A stretch of DNA of 52,575 nucleotides, taken from Paraeggerthella sp964369725 (lineage in GTDB: Bacteria > Actinomycetota > Coriobacteriia > Coriobacteriales > Eggerthellaceae). Within the stretch, counting starts at the first letter, position 1, and every line of letters begins with the position of its first letter. The stretch is from positions 1 to 52,575 of the forward strand of contig CAYJGC010000007.1 of the NCBI GenBank assembly GCA_964369725.1, read 5' to 3'. Shown here piece after piece: positions 1-8,583 of this stretch. The position numbers were made by a program, and so were the translations under genes. Under the pieces are notes generated by a model. It searched no databases, had not been told where the DNA came from, and saw only the letters and a list, made by a program, of their open reading frames with translations.

Positions 1-30
1 ATTACGGGGCTCATTCTTTCTCTTGATATG

Positions 31-55
31 CGGACGAATCACGTGTGATTCTCCG
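31..55. other. Hairpin downstream of rpsT
   Basis: An inverted repeat follows the rpsT stop. CGGA-C-GAATCAC pairs with GTGATTC-TCCG around a two-base loop, giving 11 pairs and one bulged C. On the minus strand, where rpsT is read, it is not followed by a run of T, so it does not qualify as a normal intrinsic terminator. It may stabilise the 3' end of the rpsT mRNA. No gene can be assigned to bases 1-69. Confidence 0.4.
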
Positions 56-69
56 AAAGTATAGGCAAC

Positions 70-552
70 TTATTCAGCAGCTTCTTCGGCAACTTCTTCC
101 GTTGCAGCCTCAGCCTTGCGTTTTGCAGCAGCAGCTTCTTCTTTCAGCTGCTTTTCACGACGAACAGCTTTCTCTTTTGCGGCAGCTTCAACTTCAGCCT
201 GCTTTGCAGCTTTGCGAGCTGCTTTCTTTGAACCAACGTTACCTGGTTGCTTGTGAACAGGCTTTACATATGCCGCACGATCAGCTTCTGTGGCTACGTC
301 CTTAATAAGAAGCATGATACCGCTTTTGCGATTTGCCGCTTGATTTTTATGGATAACGCCCTTAGAAGCGGCCTTGTCGAGCAAGCGGCAGGTAGCCATA
401 GCAGCAGCGAAAGCTTCAGCACCATTGCCTGCGGCAACAGCGTCTTTTACGCGGCGGGTAGCGGTTTTAATCTGAGACTTTACTGCGCGATTACGTAAAC
501 GAGCTTTTTCGTTTGTGATAATGCGCTTTTTTTGGCTTTTGATATTTGCCAT
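70..552 (-). CDS. rpsT: 30S ribosomal protein S20 with long C-terminal tail
   Basis: S20 is a primary 16S rRNA-binding protein of the small subunit. Residues 1-84 match the whole S20 fold: the MANIKSQKKR start, lysine/arginine-rich helices, and the closing HKNQAANRKSGIM segment. The family is usually about 85-90 residues, but this protein has 160. Residues 85-160 are an extra Ala/Lys/Glu-rich tail, probably helical, ending in an acidic stretch. The start is supported by GGAGG (complement of 563-567) ten bases ahead of the ATG. The gene is divergent from lepA, as rpsT often is. The identity is certain; the function of the tail is unknown. Confidence 0.95.
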   Translation of the reverse strand: MANIKSQKKRIITNEKARLRNRAVKSQIKTATRRVKDAVAAGNGAEAFAAAMATCRLLDKAASKGVIHKNQAANRKSGIMLLIKDVATEADRAAYVKPVHKQPGNVGSKKAARKAAKQAEVEAAAKEKAVRREKQLKEEAAAAKRKAEAATEEVAEEAAE

Positions 553-1041
553 GTTTGTGTTTCCTCCAATGAATCACGTTGTTAGTTATATGAGCCCATG
601 CTCCCTGTGTTTCCAGTGCTACGCACATTTCACTTGGCGCCGGCGCTACACACAACATTCACGAAGAACTACACCTTGCTTAGACAAAGCATGTACTGAA
701 TGCGTGGTGAAGTAGTCGGGATTTTTCTACTTCTTTGACCTACCGGTCACCCAGCTTTACGATTCGTAAATTGCAGCCTCGTCTGCCGATTCGATGATGA
801 AAACCCATCATGCCTACGTAATGCCGGATACACGATTAGTTAGGATAGCAAACTATCTGCGAGAATGCACGAACTTTTTTTCCTGCTTAAAAACTCTCCA
901 TGTTTGCATAGTTTTTTGATAATATCTGATGCAGCATGCCTTAAACTCACCTCACCATCACATACAAAGTGTTTTAATAGGGTAAAATAAACGGCGTTTA
1001 ACCCGAACTCCCCTTAAGGGATGTATTTTGAAAGATGGATT
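553..1041. other. Divergent intergenic region rpsT / lepA, no gene recognised
   Basis: About 490 bases separate the two start codons. I see no tRNA and no convincing coding frame. Short dyads are present: GAAGTAG/CTACTTC at 709-733 and ATGATG/CATCAT at 794-811. The rpsT ribosome-binding site lies next to 563-567. The stretch at 980-990 is AT-rich and may hold the lepA promoter, but no clear -35/-10 pair was found. A long rpsT leader with autoregulatory structure is possible but not demonstrated. Confidence 0.4.
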
Positions 1042-2847
1042 ATGGCAACCGACCCTACACGTATACGAAATTTTTCCATTATCGCACACATTGATCATGG
1101 TAAATCAACTTTATCAGACCGTATTTTAGAGCTTACTGGAACGGTCTCTAGCCGCGATATGCAGGCACAACTCCTCGACAGTATGGATATAGAACGAGAG
1201 CGCGGCATTACCATTAAAAGCCAGGCAGTACGGGTTGATTACCAAGCAGACGATGGGCAAACATATCAATTTAATCTGATTGACACCCCGGGACATGTCG
1301 ATTTCACCTATGAAGTAAGTCGGAGTCTTGCTGCTTGTGAGGGTGCTGTCTTAGTAGTTGACGCAACCCAAGGCGTTGAAGCACAGACAGTAGCCAACGC
1401 AATGATGGCTATGAATGCAAATTTAGAGATCATCCCTTTAATCAACAAAATTGATTTACCTGCAGCTGAGCCAGAAAACGCTCGTGCAGAAATTGAAGAT
1501 AGTCTTGCGATTCCTGCTGACGATGCCGTATTGGCGTCGGGGAAAACAGGTGTAGGCGTGCATGAACTTCTCGAAGCTGTTGTATACAATGTCCCCGCTC
1601 CAACCGGCGATACAAGCGCTCCTCTTCGCGCGCTCATTTTTGACTCTTATTTTGATGCCTACCGAGGTGTTGTCGCTCTAGTGCGCATAGTAGACGGCTC
1701 CATGAAAAAGGGAGACCGGCTACTCATGCTCGCAACGGGTGCGCAGGCTCAAGCAGAGGAAGTAGGTGCGCGACGTCCAGTGGAAACTCCAATGTCGGCA
1801 CTCACCGTTGGGGAGGTTGGCTATTTAGTTACGGGACTTAAAGATGTTACGCAGGTCAAGGTTGGTGACACTATCACGAGTGCTTTAGGAGGAGTGGAAG
1901 AGCCTCTTCCAGGATATCGCGAAGCAAAGCCCATGGTTTACACCGGCCTTTATCCTATTGACGGCGATCAGTATGAAAATCTCAAAGAAGCCTTAGAAAA
2001 GTTATCTCTCAATGATCCCGCTTTAGTGTGGGAGGCGGAAAAGTCTCATGCATTAGGCTTTGGTTTTCGCGTTGGTTTCCTCGGTCTTTTGCATATGGAA
2101 GTTATCAAAGAGCGCCTTGAACGAGAATTCGCCCTTGATCTTTTAGCAACAGCTCCTTCCGTGGAGTATCACGTTTACAAGCAGGGCGGCACCATGCTTT
2201 CTCTGCATTCGCCTCAAGAAATGCCAGACCCGGGCGAAATAGAGTTTATTGAAGAGCCGTACCTGAAAGCAAAGATTCTCATTCCACCAGATTATGTAGG
2301 TGCAGTTATGGAACTGACGGTAGCGCGTAGAGGTACGTTTGTTACCATGAATTATCTCTCAGCAACCACGGTCGAATTGTTATGGGAGATACCCTTGTCA
2401 GAACTCATAATGGATTACTTCGATAAATTAAAATCCAGCACAAAGGGATACGCTTCTCTCGATTATGAATTCGATGGATACAAGCCATCTCAACTCGTCA
2501 AGCTTGATATTCTTCTATCGGGAAAGCCTATAGATGCACTGTCTTTCATTGTGCATAAAGATAAAGCTTATGACCGAGGCAAGATTCTTACTGAAAAGCT
2601 CAAAGAAATCATCCCGCGTCAAATGTTTGAGGTTCCTATCCAGGCTGCAATTGGAGGGCGCGTCCTTGCACGAGAAACTGTTAAAGCAAAGAGAAAAGAT
2701 GTATTAGCAAAATGCTACGGCGGAGATATCAGCCGTAAACGCAAATTGCTAGAAAAGCAAAAAGCCGGTAAAAAACGAATGAAAAATATTGGAAATGTCG
2801 AAGTTCCACAAGAAGCATTTATGGCTATTTTGAAGGTGGACGAGTAA
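1042..2847 (+). CDS. lepA: Elongation factor 4 (LepA), ribosome back-translocase GTPase
   Basis: LepA is a translational GTPase that acts on stalled or mis-translocated ribosomes. The GTPase motifs are all visible: AHIDHGKST (G1), DTPGH (G3), NKID (G4) and SGKTG (G5). They are followed by EF-G-like domains and the LepA-specific C-terminal domain near RRGTFVTMNYLS. From this ATG the protein has 601 residues, the family norm. An in-frame ATG seven codons upstream (1021) would add MYFERWI, but AAGGG lies directly against it, so I prefer 1042, which gives the family-like MATDPTRIRNFS start. It opens the plus-strand lepA-dusB-hemW run. Confidence 0.96.
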   Translation: MATDPTRIRNFSIIAHIDHGKSTLSDRILELTGTVSSRDMQAQLLDSMDIERERGITIKSQAVRVDYQADDGQTYQFNLIDTPGHVDFTYEVSRSLAACEGAVLVVDATQGVEAQTVANAMMAMNANLEIIPLINKIDLPAAEPENARAEIEDSLAIPADDAVLASGKTGVGVHELLEAVVYNVPAPTGDTSAPLRALIFDSYFDAYRGVVALVRIVDGSMKKGDRLLMLATGAQAQAEEVGARRPVETPMSALTVGEVGYLVTGLKDVTQVKVGDTITSALGGVEEPLPGYREAKPMVYTGLYPIDGDQYENLKEALEKLSLNDPALVWEAEKSHALGFGFRVGFLGLLHMEVIKERLEREFALDLLATAPSVEYHVYKQGGTMLSLHSPQEMPDPGEIEFIEEPYLKAKILIPPDYVGAVMELTVARRGTFVTMNYLSATTVELLWEIPLSELIMDYFDKLKSSTKGYASLDYEFDGYKPSQLVKLDILLSGKPIDALSFIVHKDKAYDRGKILTEKLKEIIPRQMFEVPIQAAIGGRVLARETVKAKRKDVLAKCYGGDISRKRKLLEKQKAGKKRMKNIGNVEVPQEAFMAILKVDE

Positions 2848-2883
2848 ATCATGCTAGCAGGGAAGCTATGAGGTAAGTAGGCT

Positions 2884-3081
2884 ATGCTCAATAAAAATAT
2901 AGGAGATTATGATTGGCTCGATGATCCATTTAATGATAAAAAAATTGCACGCGACAAGGAACAAGCTAGACTCTCTCGTAACACAAAAACTGCCTTAGGA
3001 TGCGGATGTCTCTTGGTTGTTATGGGTGTCATCACTTTAGCTATCCTCGCGGGAATGGGTCTCCTTCAGCTGTTAAGCTAA
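2884..3081 (+). CDS. Small single-pass membrane protein, unknown
   Basis: This is a 65-residue protein of a family I do not recognise. The N-terminal half is charged (WLDDPFNDKKIARDKEQARL). Residues about 37-62 form one hydrophobic segment with a CGC motif at its head, so the likely topology is a cytoplasmic N-terminus and one membrane span. It fits neatly between lepA (36 bases upstream) and dusB (11 bases downstream) on the same strand, so it is probably co-transcribed with them. The tight packing supports a real gene; the function cannot be inferred. Confidence 0.65.
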   Translation: MLNKNIGDYDWLDDPFNDKKIARDKEQARLSRNTKTALGCGCLLVVMGVITLAILAGMGLLQLLS

Positions 3082-3092
3082 GGTTTTGAAAC

Positions 3093-4058
3093 ATGTATAA
3101 TTTTTTTAAGAAACACAAAGTGTTGCTTGCTCCTATGGCAGGCGTAACCGATAAAGCTTTTCGCTCAATTTGTAAAGATTTTGGAGCCGACTTAACTTAT
3201 ACAGAAATGGTTTCGGCAAAAGGGTTATCCTACGCGAACCAAAAAACACGTCATTTACTCGATTTGGCACCTGGTGAAACGCACGTTGCCGTTCAATTAT
3301 TTGGTCATGAACCTCATGTTATGGCCGCGCAGGCTGCATGGATTGAAGAGCAAATGGGAGATGCCCTTGCCTATCTTGATATCAATATGGGCTGCCCAGC
3401 GAGGAAAATCGTTTCTAAAGGCGATGGCTCGGCCCTCATGAAAACGCCTGCTCTAGCTACAGAAATTGTAAAGAGTGTTACCAATTCCGTAAGTCACCCG
3501 GTTACCGTAAAGTTTCGTCGTGGATGGTCAATGAATGATGAAACAGCGCCTGAGTTTGCGCGCATTTTGGAAGACGCTGGAGCTTCTGCTGTTGCAGTTC
3601 ATGGGCGCTTCTCTGAGCAAATGTATCGCGGAGTCGCCGACTGGGGTGTTATAGCTCGTGTCAAGGAAGCCGTCTCAATCCCTGTTGTTGGAAACGGTGA
3701 CATACGCTACGCTGTCGACGCTCTTGCTATGCTAGAAAAGACAAATTGCGACGCTATTATGATAGGGCGCGGTGCGCAGGGAAACCCCTGGCTTTTTGAG
3801 CAGATAAGGGCATCTCTACAAAGTGATTCAATTCCTGTTGCTCCTCATGCTTGTGAGCGAATAGCACTTGCGCGCAAACACGCCCAACTGCTCTCTCGAT
3901 GCGAAGGTAAGCAGATTGTACGCATGCGAAAACATGCAATGTGGTACCTTGCGGGTCTTCCTGGTGCTTGTGCAGCTCGCGCAAATATCAACAGCTGTTG
4001 TACCGTTGAAGATTTCGACAGAGTCTTTGATGAGCTTTTAGCGTATGGCAGTAATTAG
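3093..4058 (+). CDS. dusB: tRNA-dihydrouridine synthase (DusB type)
   Basis: The product is a flavin-dependent enzyme that reduces uridine to dihydrouridine in tRNA D-loops. The FMN-binding barrel starts with LLAPMAGVTD, and the catalytic cysteine is Cys101 in NMGCPARKI. Other FMN/phosphate-binding motifs are VKFRRGW, VHGR, GNGDI and GRGAQGNPW. At 321 residues the length is normal. The position between lepA and hemW is unusual only in that dusB is inserted in a block that often lacks it. The DusB class is inferred from overall similarity; the tRNA position modified is not proven. Confidence 0.93.
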   Translation: MYNFFKKHKVLLAPMAGVTDKAFRSICKDFGADLTYTEMVSAKGLSYANQKTRHLLDLAPGETHVAVQLFGHEPHVMAAQAAWIEEQMGDALAYLDINMGCPARKIVSKGDGSALMKTPALATEIVKSVTNSVSHPVTVKFRRGWSMNDETAPEFARILEDAGASAVAVHGRFSEQMYRGVADWGVIARVKEAVSIPVVGNGDIRYAVDALAMLEKTNCDAIMIGRGAQGNPWLFEQIRASLQSDSIPVAPHACERIALARKHAQLLSRCEGKQIVRMRKHAMWYLAGLPGACAARANINSCCTVEDFDRVFDELLAYGSN

Positions 4059-4087
4059 GTACTGATACTCCCTTGAAAGGTCAAACC

Positions 4088-5200
4088 ATGCCTCATGATC
4101 CTTATAAAGCGCTTTATATTCATATACCCTTCTGTGTAAAGCGATGCGCTTATTGCGATTTTATTACCGCAGAAACTCCTCGACAGTCACCTGAAATTGA
4201 CGAATATGTATCCTTGGTGGTAGATCAAATTGCAACTAAGGGTAATGAGGGAATGCTCTCGTCAATCGAAACAATTTACCTCGGTGGCGGCACACCAAGT
4301 TTTATAGGTATCAGCCGGTTATGTCGCATTATAGAAGAAATTAAGAACTGGGTTGTGATAGATGAAACGGTGGAATTTACGGTAGAAGCTAATCCAGAAA
4401 GCTTTAACAAGGAGCTTGTAAACGGTCTTAAGCTCCTTGGCGTCAATCGACTTTCTTTAGGTGTACAGAGCTTCGATACAGAAGTCCTTAGGGTGCTTCA
4501 ACGTGCACATTCCTCTGAACAGGCACAGGCTGCGATCGATTTGGCACTCCAGTATATAGACAATGTAAGCATAGATTTGATGTGTGGAATTCCCGGCCAA
4601 AGCAGTTCATCTTTTGAAGCAAGCCTGCAAAAAGCTATAGATCTTGGTGTAAAACATGTCAGCGTATATCCCCTCACGATTGAAGCTAATACGCTTTTTG
4701 AGCGAAAAATTCTCTCCGGAGAAATGAGAGCACCTGAAGAGGATCATGAAGCTGCCTGTATGCAACTTGCCGCTTCTCTTCTTACAAAAGCAGATTTTCT
4801 TCGTTATGAAGTAGCGAATTATGCTAAACAAGGATATGAGTCAAAGCACAATAGTACCTATTGGACAGGGATACCTTATTTAGGGGTAGGACGTAGTGCT
4901 GCAACTATGACTCAAAATAAAGAGAGACGTATGCGTGTTCAAGATGGCCGCGTTACCGATGACCTCAATCCAGCGCAAATGGCTGCAGAGGATCTCATGC
5001 TTGGCATGAGGCTCTCATGCGGTGTATCAGAAAAGCAAGTCGACAGAGCCTATACTCACCTGAAAGATATTTACAAAACACTACAAAATCTCGAACAAGA
5101 AGGCTTGATAACACACAGCCAAAAGCGCTGGCAACCTACGGAAAAAGGGTGGCTTTGTGGTAATGAGCTATATGGCGCGCTGTATGATTTAGCACCGTAG
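4088..5200 (+). CDS. hemW: Radical SAM protein HemW (coproporphyrinogen oxidase-like, heme chaperone)
   Basis: The N-terminus shows HIPFCVKRCAYCDF, the CxxxCxxC motif that binds the 4Fe-4S cluster used to cleave S-adenosylmethionine (Cys16, Cys20, Cys23). It is followed by LGGGTPS. The HemW-typical KHNSTYW segment is present, which separates it from true HemN. HemW proteins bind heme and are thought to deliver it. Start 4088 was chosen because AAAGG lies seven bases upstream; a longer frame from a TTG at 4073 would overlap that site. The lepA-hemW-hrcA order is a common Gram-positive arrangement. It ends 221 bases before hrcA. Confidence 0.93.
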   Translation: MPHDPYKALYIHIPFCVKRCAYCDFITAETPRQSPEIDEYVSLVVDQIATKGNEGMLSSIETIYLGGGTPSFIGISRLCRIIEEIKNWVVIDETVEFTVEANPESFNKELVNGLKLLGVNRLSLGVQSFDTEVLRVLQRAHSSEQAQAAIDLALQYIDNVSIDLMCGIPGQSSSSFEASLQKAIDLGVKHVSVYPLTIEANTLFERKILSGEMRAPEEDHEAACMQLAASLLTKADFLRYEVANYAKQGYESKHNSTYWTGIPYLGVGRSAATMTQNKERRMRVQDGRVTDDLNPAQMAAEDLMLGMRLSCGVSEKQVDRAYTHLKDIYKTLQNLEQEGLITHSQKRWQPTEKGWLCGNELYGALYDLAP

Positions 5201-5338
5201 AAAATTGAACCATTTCCAATAGTAAGGATGCTTTAGTCAGACATATATGCCTGTTTATTACCTTAGTGTGTGTTTAAAAGGGGAGAAACCCAACATGCCT
5301 GTCCTGAGAAGTCTCTTTTCATGTTTCTTTAAATTATT

Positions 5339-5365
5339 TTAGCACTCTCGATGTTAGGCTGCTAA
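5339..5365 (+). promoter_or_regulatory. CIRCE-like HrcA operator upstream of hrcA-dnaJ
   Basis: TTAGCACTC is followed by nine bases and then GGCTGCTAA. The CIRCE consensus is TTAGCACTC-N9-GAGTGCTAA, so the left arm is perfect and the right arm matches at 7 of 9. A symmetric reading also gives perfect TTTTAGCA / TGCTAAAA arms (5337-5344 and 5360-5367). A TAAAAT at 5363-5368 can serve as -10, so the operator would overlap the promoter and allow HrcA to repress its own operon. Confidence 0.8.
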
Positions 5366-5421
5366 AATAGTACGTCAACGTTAGACATCTACAAGAAATT
5401 CTCAAGTGAAAGGTGGGGCAC

Positions 5422-6435
5422 GTGCTTTCTGACAGAAGGCAAAAGGTTCTTGCAGCTCTTATAGAGGAATATGTTGCACGTGCGCTTCCCGTAGGATCAC
5501 GCACGCTTACTCAGCGATATCAACTCGGCGTAAGTCCCGCAACTGTGCGTAATGAACTTTCAGTACTCGAGGACGATGGTTACATTGTGCAGCCACATAC
5601 CTCTGCCGGGAGAATTCCTACGGATTACGGCTATCGTGCTTTCGTAGATGAACTTTTAGAGACAGAGCTTGCTTCGGAAGATAAAGAAGCCCGCTCTTTA
5701 GCTGAAAAACTCCGCAGTAGTGCAACCGAATTGGACTCTTTAATCGAACAAACTTCAGCAGCGCTAACGCGTTTAACCGACTGTCTGTCAATTGTTATTG
5801 CTCCATCAGTCCTTAATCTGCAAATCAAGCAAATTTCTCTCGTTCAATTAACCACTTTTCGCGCTTTGGTCATTTTGGTTACCGAAGACGGTCAGGTATT
5901 TAATCGTCAGATGGATTTTGCTTATGAAGTGCTTAGCGATGACCTTGCGCGTGTCCAGCTATTTTTAAGTGAAGTCTTTACGGGAAAGTCTCTACACGAG
6001 ATTGAGCAAGGTTTGGCAAAAAGTATCTCGCAAGCACATCATGACCCCCTTGTTCGTATGGCTCTCGATGAAGTTTTATGCTGCTTGCACGAAAGTGGCC
6101 TTGCGCGCACGCACCAAGTAGGCGTAAGTTCTCTTTTGAGTAAGCCTGAGTTCAGTCAGTCGCAGTCTCTGCTTCCTGTCATGCAAATGCTCGAAGACGA
6201 CACAGTATTGCTCCACATCCTTGATGAAACAGCCCAAAAATCAACCGATACTCCTTTTGTGCGTATCGGTAGCGAAAACGATGAGGTTGCCTTATCGGGT
6301 GTCTCAGTTGTAGCAAGTAGTTATGGACGGGGAGAATCCGCAGGCATTGTGGCGGTTGTCGGTCCAACTCGCATGGATTATTCAAAAGTCATACGAGCAG
6401 TTCGTATGGCTAGTTTAACTCTAAAAGATATATAA
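5422..6435 (+). CDS. hrcA: Heat-inducible transcription repressor HrcA
   Basis: HrcA represses heat-shock genes by binding CIRCE and is kept active by GroEL in studied bacteria. The N-terminal winged-helix domain reads LSDRRQKVLAALIEEYV, then GSRTL and VSPATVRNELSVLEDDGYI, followed by PHTSAGRIPTDYGYR, all strong HrcA signatures. The protein has 337 residues from the GTG at 5422. That start is preferred over the GTG at 5413 because AAAGGTGG lies five bases upstream. It is followed by dnaJ after 49 bases, with no grpE or dnaK between them. A CIRCE-like site lies just upstream. Confidence 0.95.
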   Translation: MLSDRRQKVLAALIEEYVARALPVGSRTLTQRYQLGVSPATVRNELSVLEDDGYIVQPHTSAGRIPTDYGYRAFVDELLETELASEDKEARSLAEKLRSSATELDSLIEQTSAALTRLTDCLSIVIAPSVLNLQIKQISLVQLTTFRALVILVTEDGQVFNRQMDFAYEVLSDDLARVQLFLSEVFTGKSLHEIEQGLAKSISQAHHDPLVRMALDEVLCCLHESGLARTHQVGVSSLLSKPEFSQSQSLLPVMQMLEDDTVLLHILDETAQKSTDTPFVRIGSENDEVALSGVSVVASSYGRGESAGIVAVVGPTRMDYSKVIRAVRMASLTLKDI

Positions 6436-6484
6436 AAATTTACGCGTCAGTATTGTGTTTAAGTAGGAAGGTTTTAATAAAAAG

Positions 6485-7621
6485 ATGGCTAAAGATCTAT
6501 ATGAGATTTTAGGAGTTTCAAAAGATGCAAGCGAAGATGAGATAAAGAAAGCTTTTCGTCGTCGCGCACGTGAACTTCACCCAGATATAAATAAGGCACC
6601 TGAGGCTGAGGATCAATTCAAAGAACTAAACGAAGCGTATGACGTATTATCAGACACAACAAAACGTGCACAGTACGATAGGTTTGGCACTATTCCCGGT
6701 GCAGCAGGGGGATCAAGTCCCTATGGAGGAAACTACGTCGACCTAGAAGATTTGTTTGGCGGCGGCTTTGGTATGGGAGATATCTTTAGCTCCTTTTTTG
6801 GCGGCCAGGATAGTGGTCGCCCAGCTGCACGAAAAGAAGGTCGCGACATGGGCGTGGGACTACGTATCACTCTGCAAGAAGCTGCTACGGGAGTAAAAAA
6901 AGAAATCGTCTATGATCGCCTTGCGCCTTGCCCTGACTGTGAGGGAACAGGATTAGGCGAGAACGGAAAGGAAATCACCTGTTCAGAATGTAATGGACAG
7001 GGGCGCGTAGTAACCGTACAGCAAACTTTTTTGGGCAATATGCAATCTAGTGTAACGTGTAAAGCATGTGCGGGCTCGGGTCACTCGATTGAAAATCCAT
7101 GCCCGGAATGTAACGGTCAAGGACGCATTCCTGATCGTCAACGTGTAACCGTAGAGGTTCCAGCGGGGATTCGCGACTCTCAGCAGTTACGCGTTTCAGG
7201 ATTTGGCGAAGCTGGGATACAGGGCACACGGCCTGGTGACCTTATTGTAACCTGCCGTATTCTGGCGCACGAATTTTTCGAACGAGACGGAGATGATCTT
7301 CATGCGAGAGCAGAAATCTCAATAGTACAAGCTACCCTTGGAGCTGAAATAGAGGTAGATGGCATATTTGAAGAAGAAAAAGTTAAAGTTCGCATCCCTG
7401 AGGGTTGTCAAAACGATCAAACGATCCGGGTGAAAAATGTTGGTATGCCTCGCTTACGAAGCGACCTGCGTGGAGATATGTATGTTCATATCGCGGTAGT
7501 TGTACCCAAGAAAGTCACTAAGAAACAACGTGAAATTCTTGAGGAGCTTGCCGAGGAAATGGGGGAGCATGTCACAGAAGGTCGCTCGCCTCTCCAAAAA
7601 TTACGTGACGTTTTTCACTAG
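6485..7621 (+). CDS. dnaJ: Chaperone protein DnaJ
   Basis: DnaJ stimulates the DnaK ATPase and hands over unfolded substrates. The J domain at the N-terminus has HPD (ELHPDIN). It is followed by a Gly/Phe-rich linker (LFGGGFGMGDIFSSFFGG) and four zinc-binding CxxCxGxG repeats (CPDCEGTG, CSECNGQG, CKACAGSG, CPECNGQG), then the two beta-sandwich substrate-binding domains. At 378 residues it is a full type I DnaJ. The ribosome-binding site is weak: AGGAAGG lies about 13 bases before the ATG. It is probably co-transcribed with hrcA and so under HrcA control. DnaK must be encoded outside this window. Confidence 0.96.
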   Translation: MAKDLYEILGVSKDASEDEIKKAFRRRARELHPDINKAPEAEDQFKELNEAYDVLSDTTKRAQYDRFGTIPGAAGGSSPYGGNYVDLEDLFGGGFGMGDIFSSFFGGQDSGRPAARKEGRDMGVGLRITLQEAATGVKKEIVYDRLAPCPDCEGTGLGENGKEITCSECNGQGRVVTVQQTFLGNMQSSVTCKACAGSGHSIENPCPECNGQGRIPDRQRVTVEVPAGIRDSQQLRVSGFGEAGIQGTRPGDLIVTCRILAHEFFERDGDDLHARAEISIVQATLGAEIEVDGIFEEEKVKVRIPEGCQNDQTIRVKNVGMPRLRSDLRGDMYVHIAVVVPKKVTKKQREILEELAEEMGEHVTEGRSPLQKLRDVFH

Positions 7622-7748
7622 ATGTTATGAAGCTCGTTCTCGCTATGATTTCATCTGAAACTATCCGCTGTTGTTTTAAAGTACCTCCGCACTCTTTACA
7701 GAGTTTTGGGTGCTCTACACCCGTGCATTCTCTATGCAGGAGGAATTA

Positions 7749-8567
7749 ATGTCACTATCTCAGTTTTTTCTCGACAACCAAGCGCTTTCACTTGAATCAG
7801 AAGAGCAGTTCGTTTTAAGGTTAAGCGACGAAGACTTAAAGCATGCGCGCGTATTGAGACTTCAGCCAGGTGAGCATATCGCCGTTGTTGATGCTGTTAA
7901 GGACTATTTCGAGTGCGAAATTGTTTCTTTTGAGACCGCTGCTCTTAAAGTCCGCATTGCTTGTCACGTTGAAGACGATAACGGTAATCCTGAAATACTC
8001 CTTGTGCAGGGATTAGCAAAAGGAGATAAGATGGACACTATCATTCGTCACGCAACAGAATTAGGTGTGAGCGCATTTATACCCTTGGCTTGTGAGCGTT
8101 CGATAGTAAAATTAGACGAAAAGAAAGCTTTGGGAAAAACGCAACGGTGGCAATCTATTGCCAAAAGTGCAGCTATGCAGTCAGGTCAACGAGTGGTACC
8201 CGAAGTGACTAACCCAAAATCGCTCGTTGAAACATGCGCATTGATTGCCCAAGCTACTGCAATACTTATATGCTGGGAAGAAGCCCCCGAGACTGCACAA
8301 CTGCACGATGCTCTGACTCGCAGCTTGTCTTCCTGTACGTGTCATCCTGAGGATGCGCGTATTGCTATTGTAATAGGGCCTGAGGGAGGCTTAACGAAGA
8401 AAGAGGTCGACACATTGCTCTCTTGCAGCAATCGTTCACATCTTATAACACTTGGACCTTCCATTTTGCGAACCGAAACGGCAGCCATTGTGGCTCCAGC
8501 TATTGTACTGCACGAACTTCGAAACATGATGAGATCGACTCTGGTTTCTCAGGACTTCGAAGTATAG
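7749..8567 (+). CDS. rsmE: 16S rRNA (uracil1498-N3)-methyltransferase RsmE
   Basis: RsmE is a SPOUT-fold enzyme that methylates U1498 of 16S rRNA. The C-terminal knot motifs are clear: VIGPEGGLTKKEVDTL and LGPSILRTETAAI, with VQGLAKGDKMDTI and KSAAMQSGQR before them. From ATG 7749 it has 272 residues. This start sits about five bases after a strong AGGAGGA; a longer frame starting at 7710 has no such site. rsmE next to dnaJ and mtaB is a common Gram-positive order. It ends 16 bases before mtaB. Confidence 0.94.
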   Translation: MSLSQFFLDNQALSLESEEQFVLRLSDEDLKHARVLRLQPGEHIAVVDAVKDYFECEIVSFETAALKVRIACHVEDDNGNPEILLVQGLAKGDKMDTIIRHATELGVSAFIPLACERSIVKLDEKKALGKTQRWQSIAKSAAMQSGQRVVPEVTNPKSLVETCALIAQATAILICWEEAPETAQLHDALTRSLSSCTCHPEDARIAIVIGPEGGLTKKEVDTLLSCSNRSHLITLGPSILRTETAAIVAPAIVLHELRNMMRSTLVSQDFEV

Positions 8568-8583
8568 CGATAGGATATTGTTG

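Noticed and set aside
31..55. Intrinsic terminator of rpsT
   Set aside because: The stem is good, but no T run follows on the minus strand, so it is listed only as a hairpin.
515..715. 66-codon plus-strand frame crossing the rpsT start
   Set aside because: It overlaps the rpsT start antisense, has no ribosome-binding site, and its composition (Cys, Arg, His-rich) is typical of a chance frame.
553..1041. tRNA, SRP RNA or riboswitch in the rpsT-lepA gap
   Set aside because: No cloverleaf, no T-loop with flanking acceptor stem, and no conserved SRP or riboswitch core could be recognised; only short dyads.
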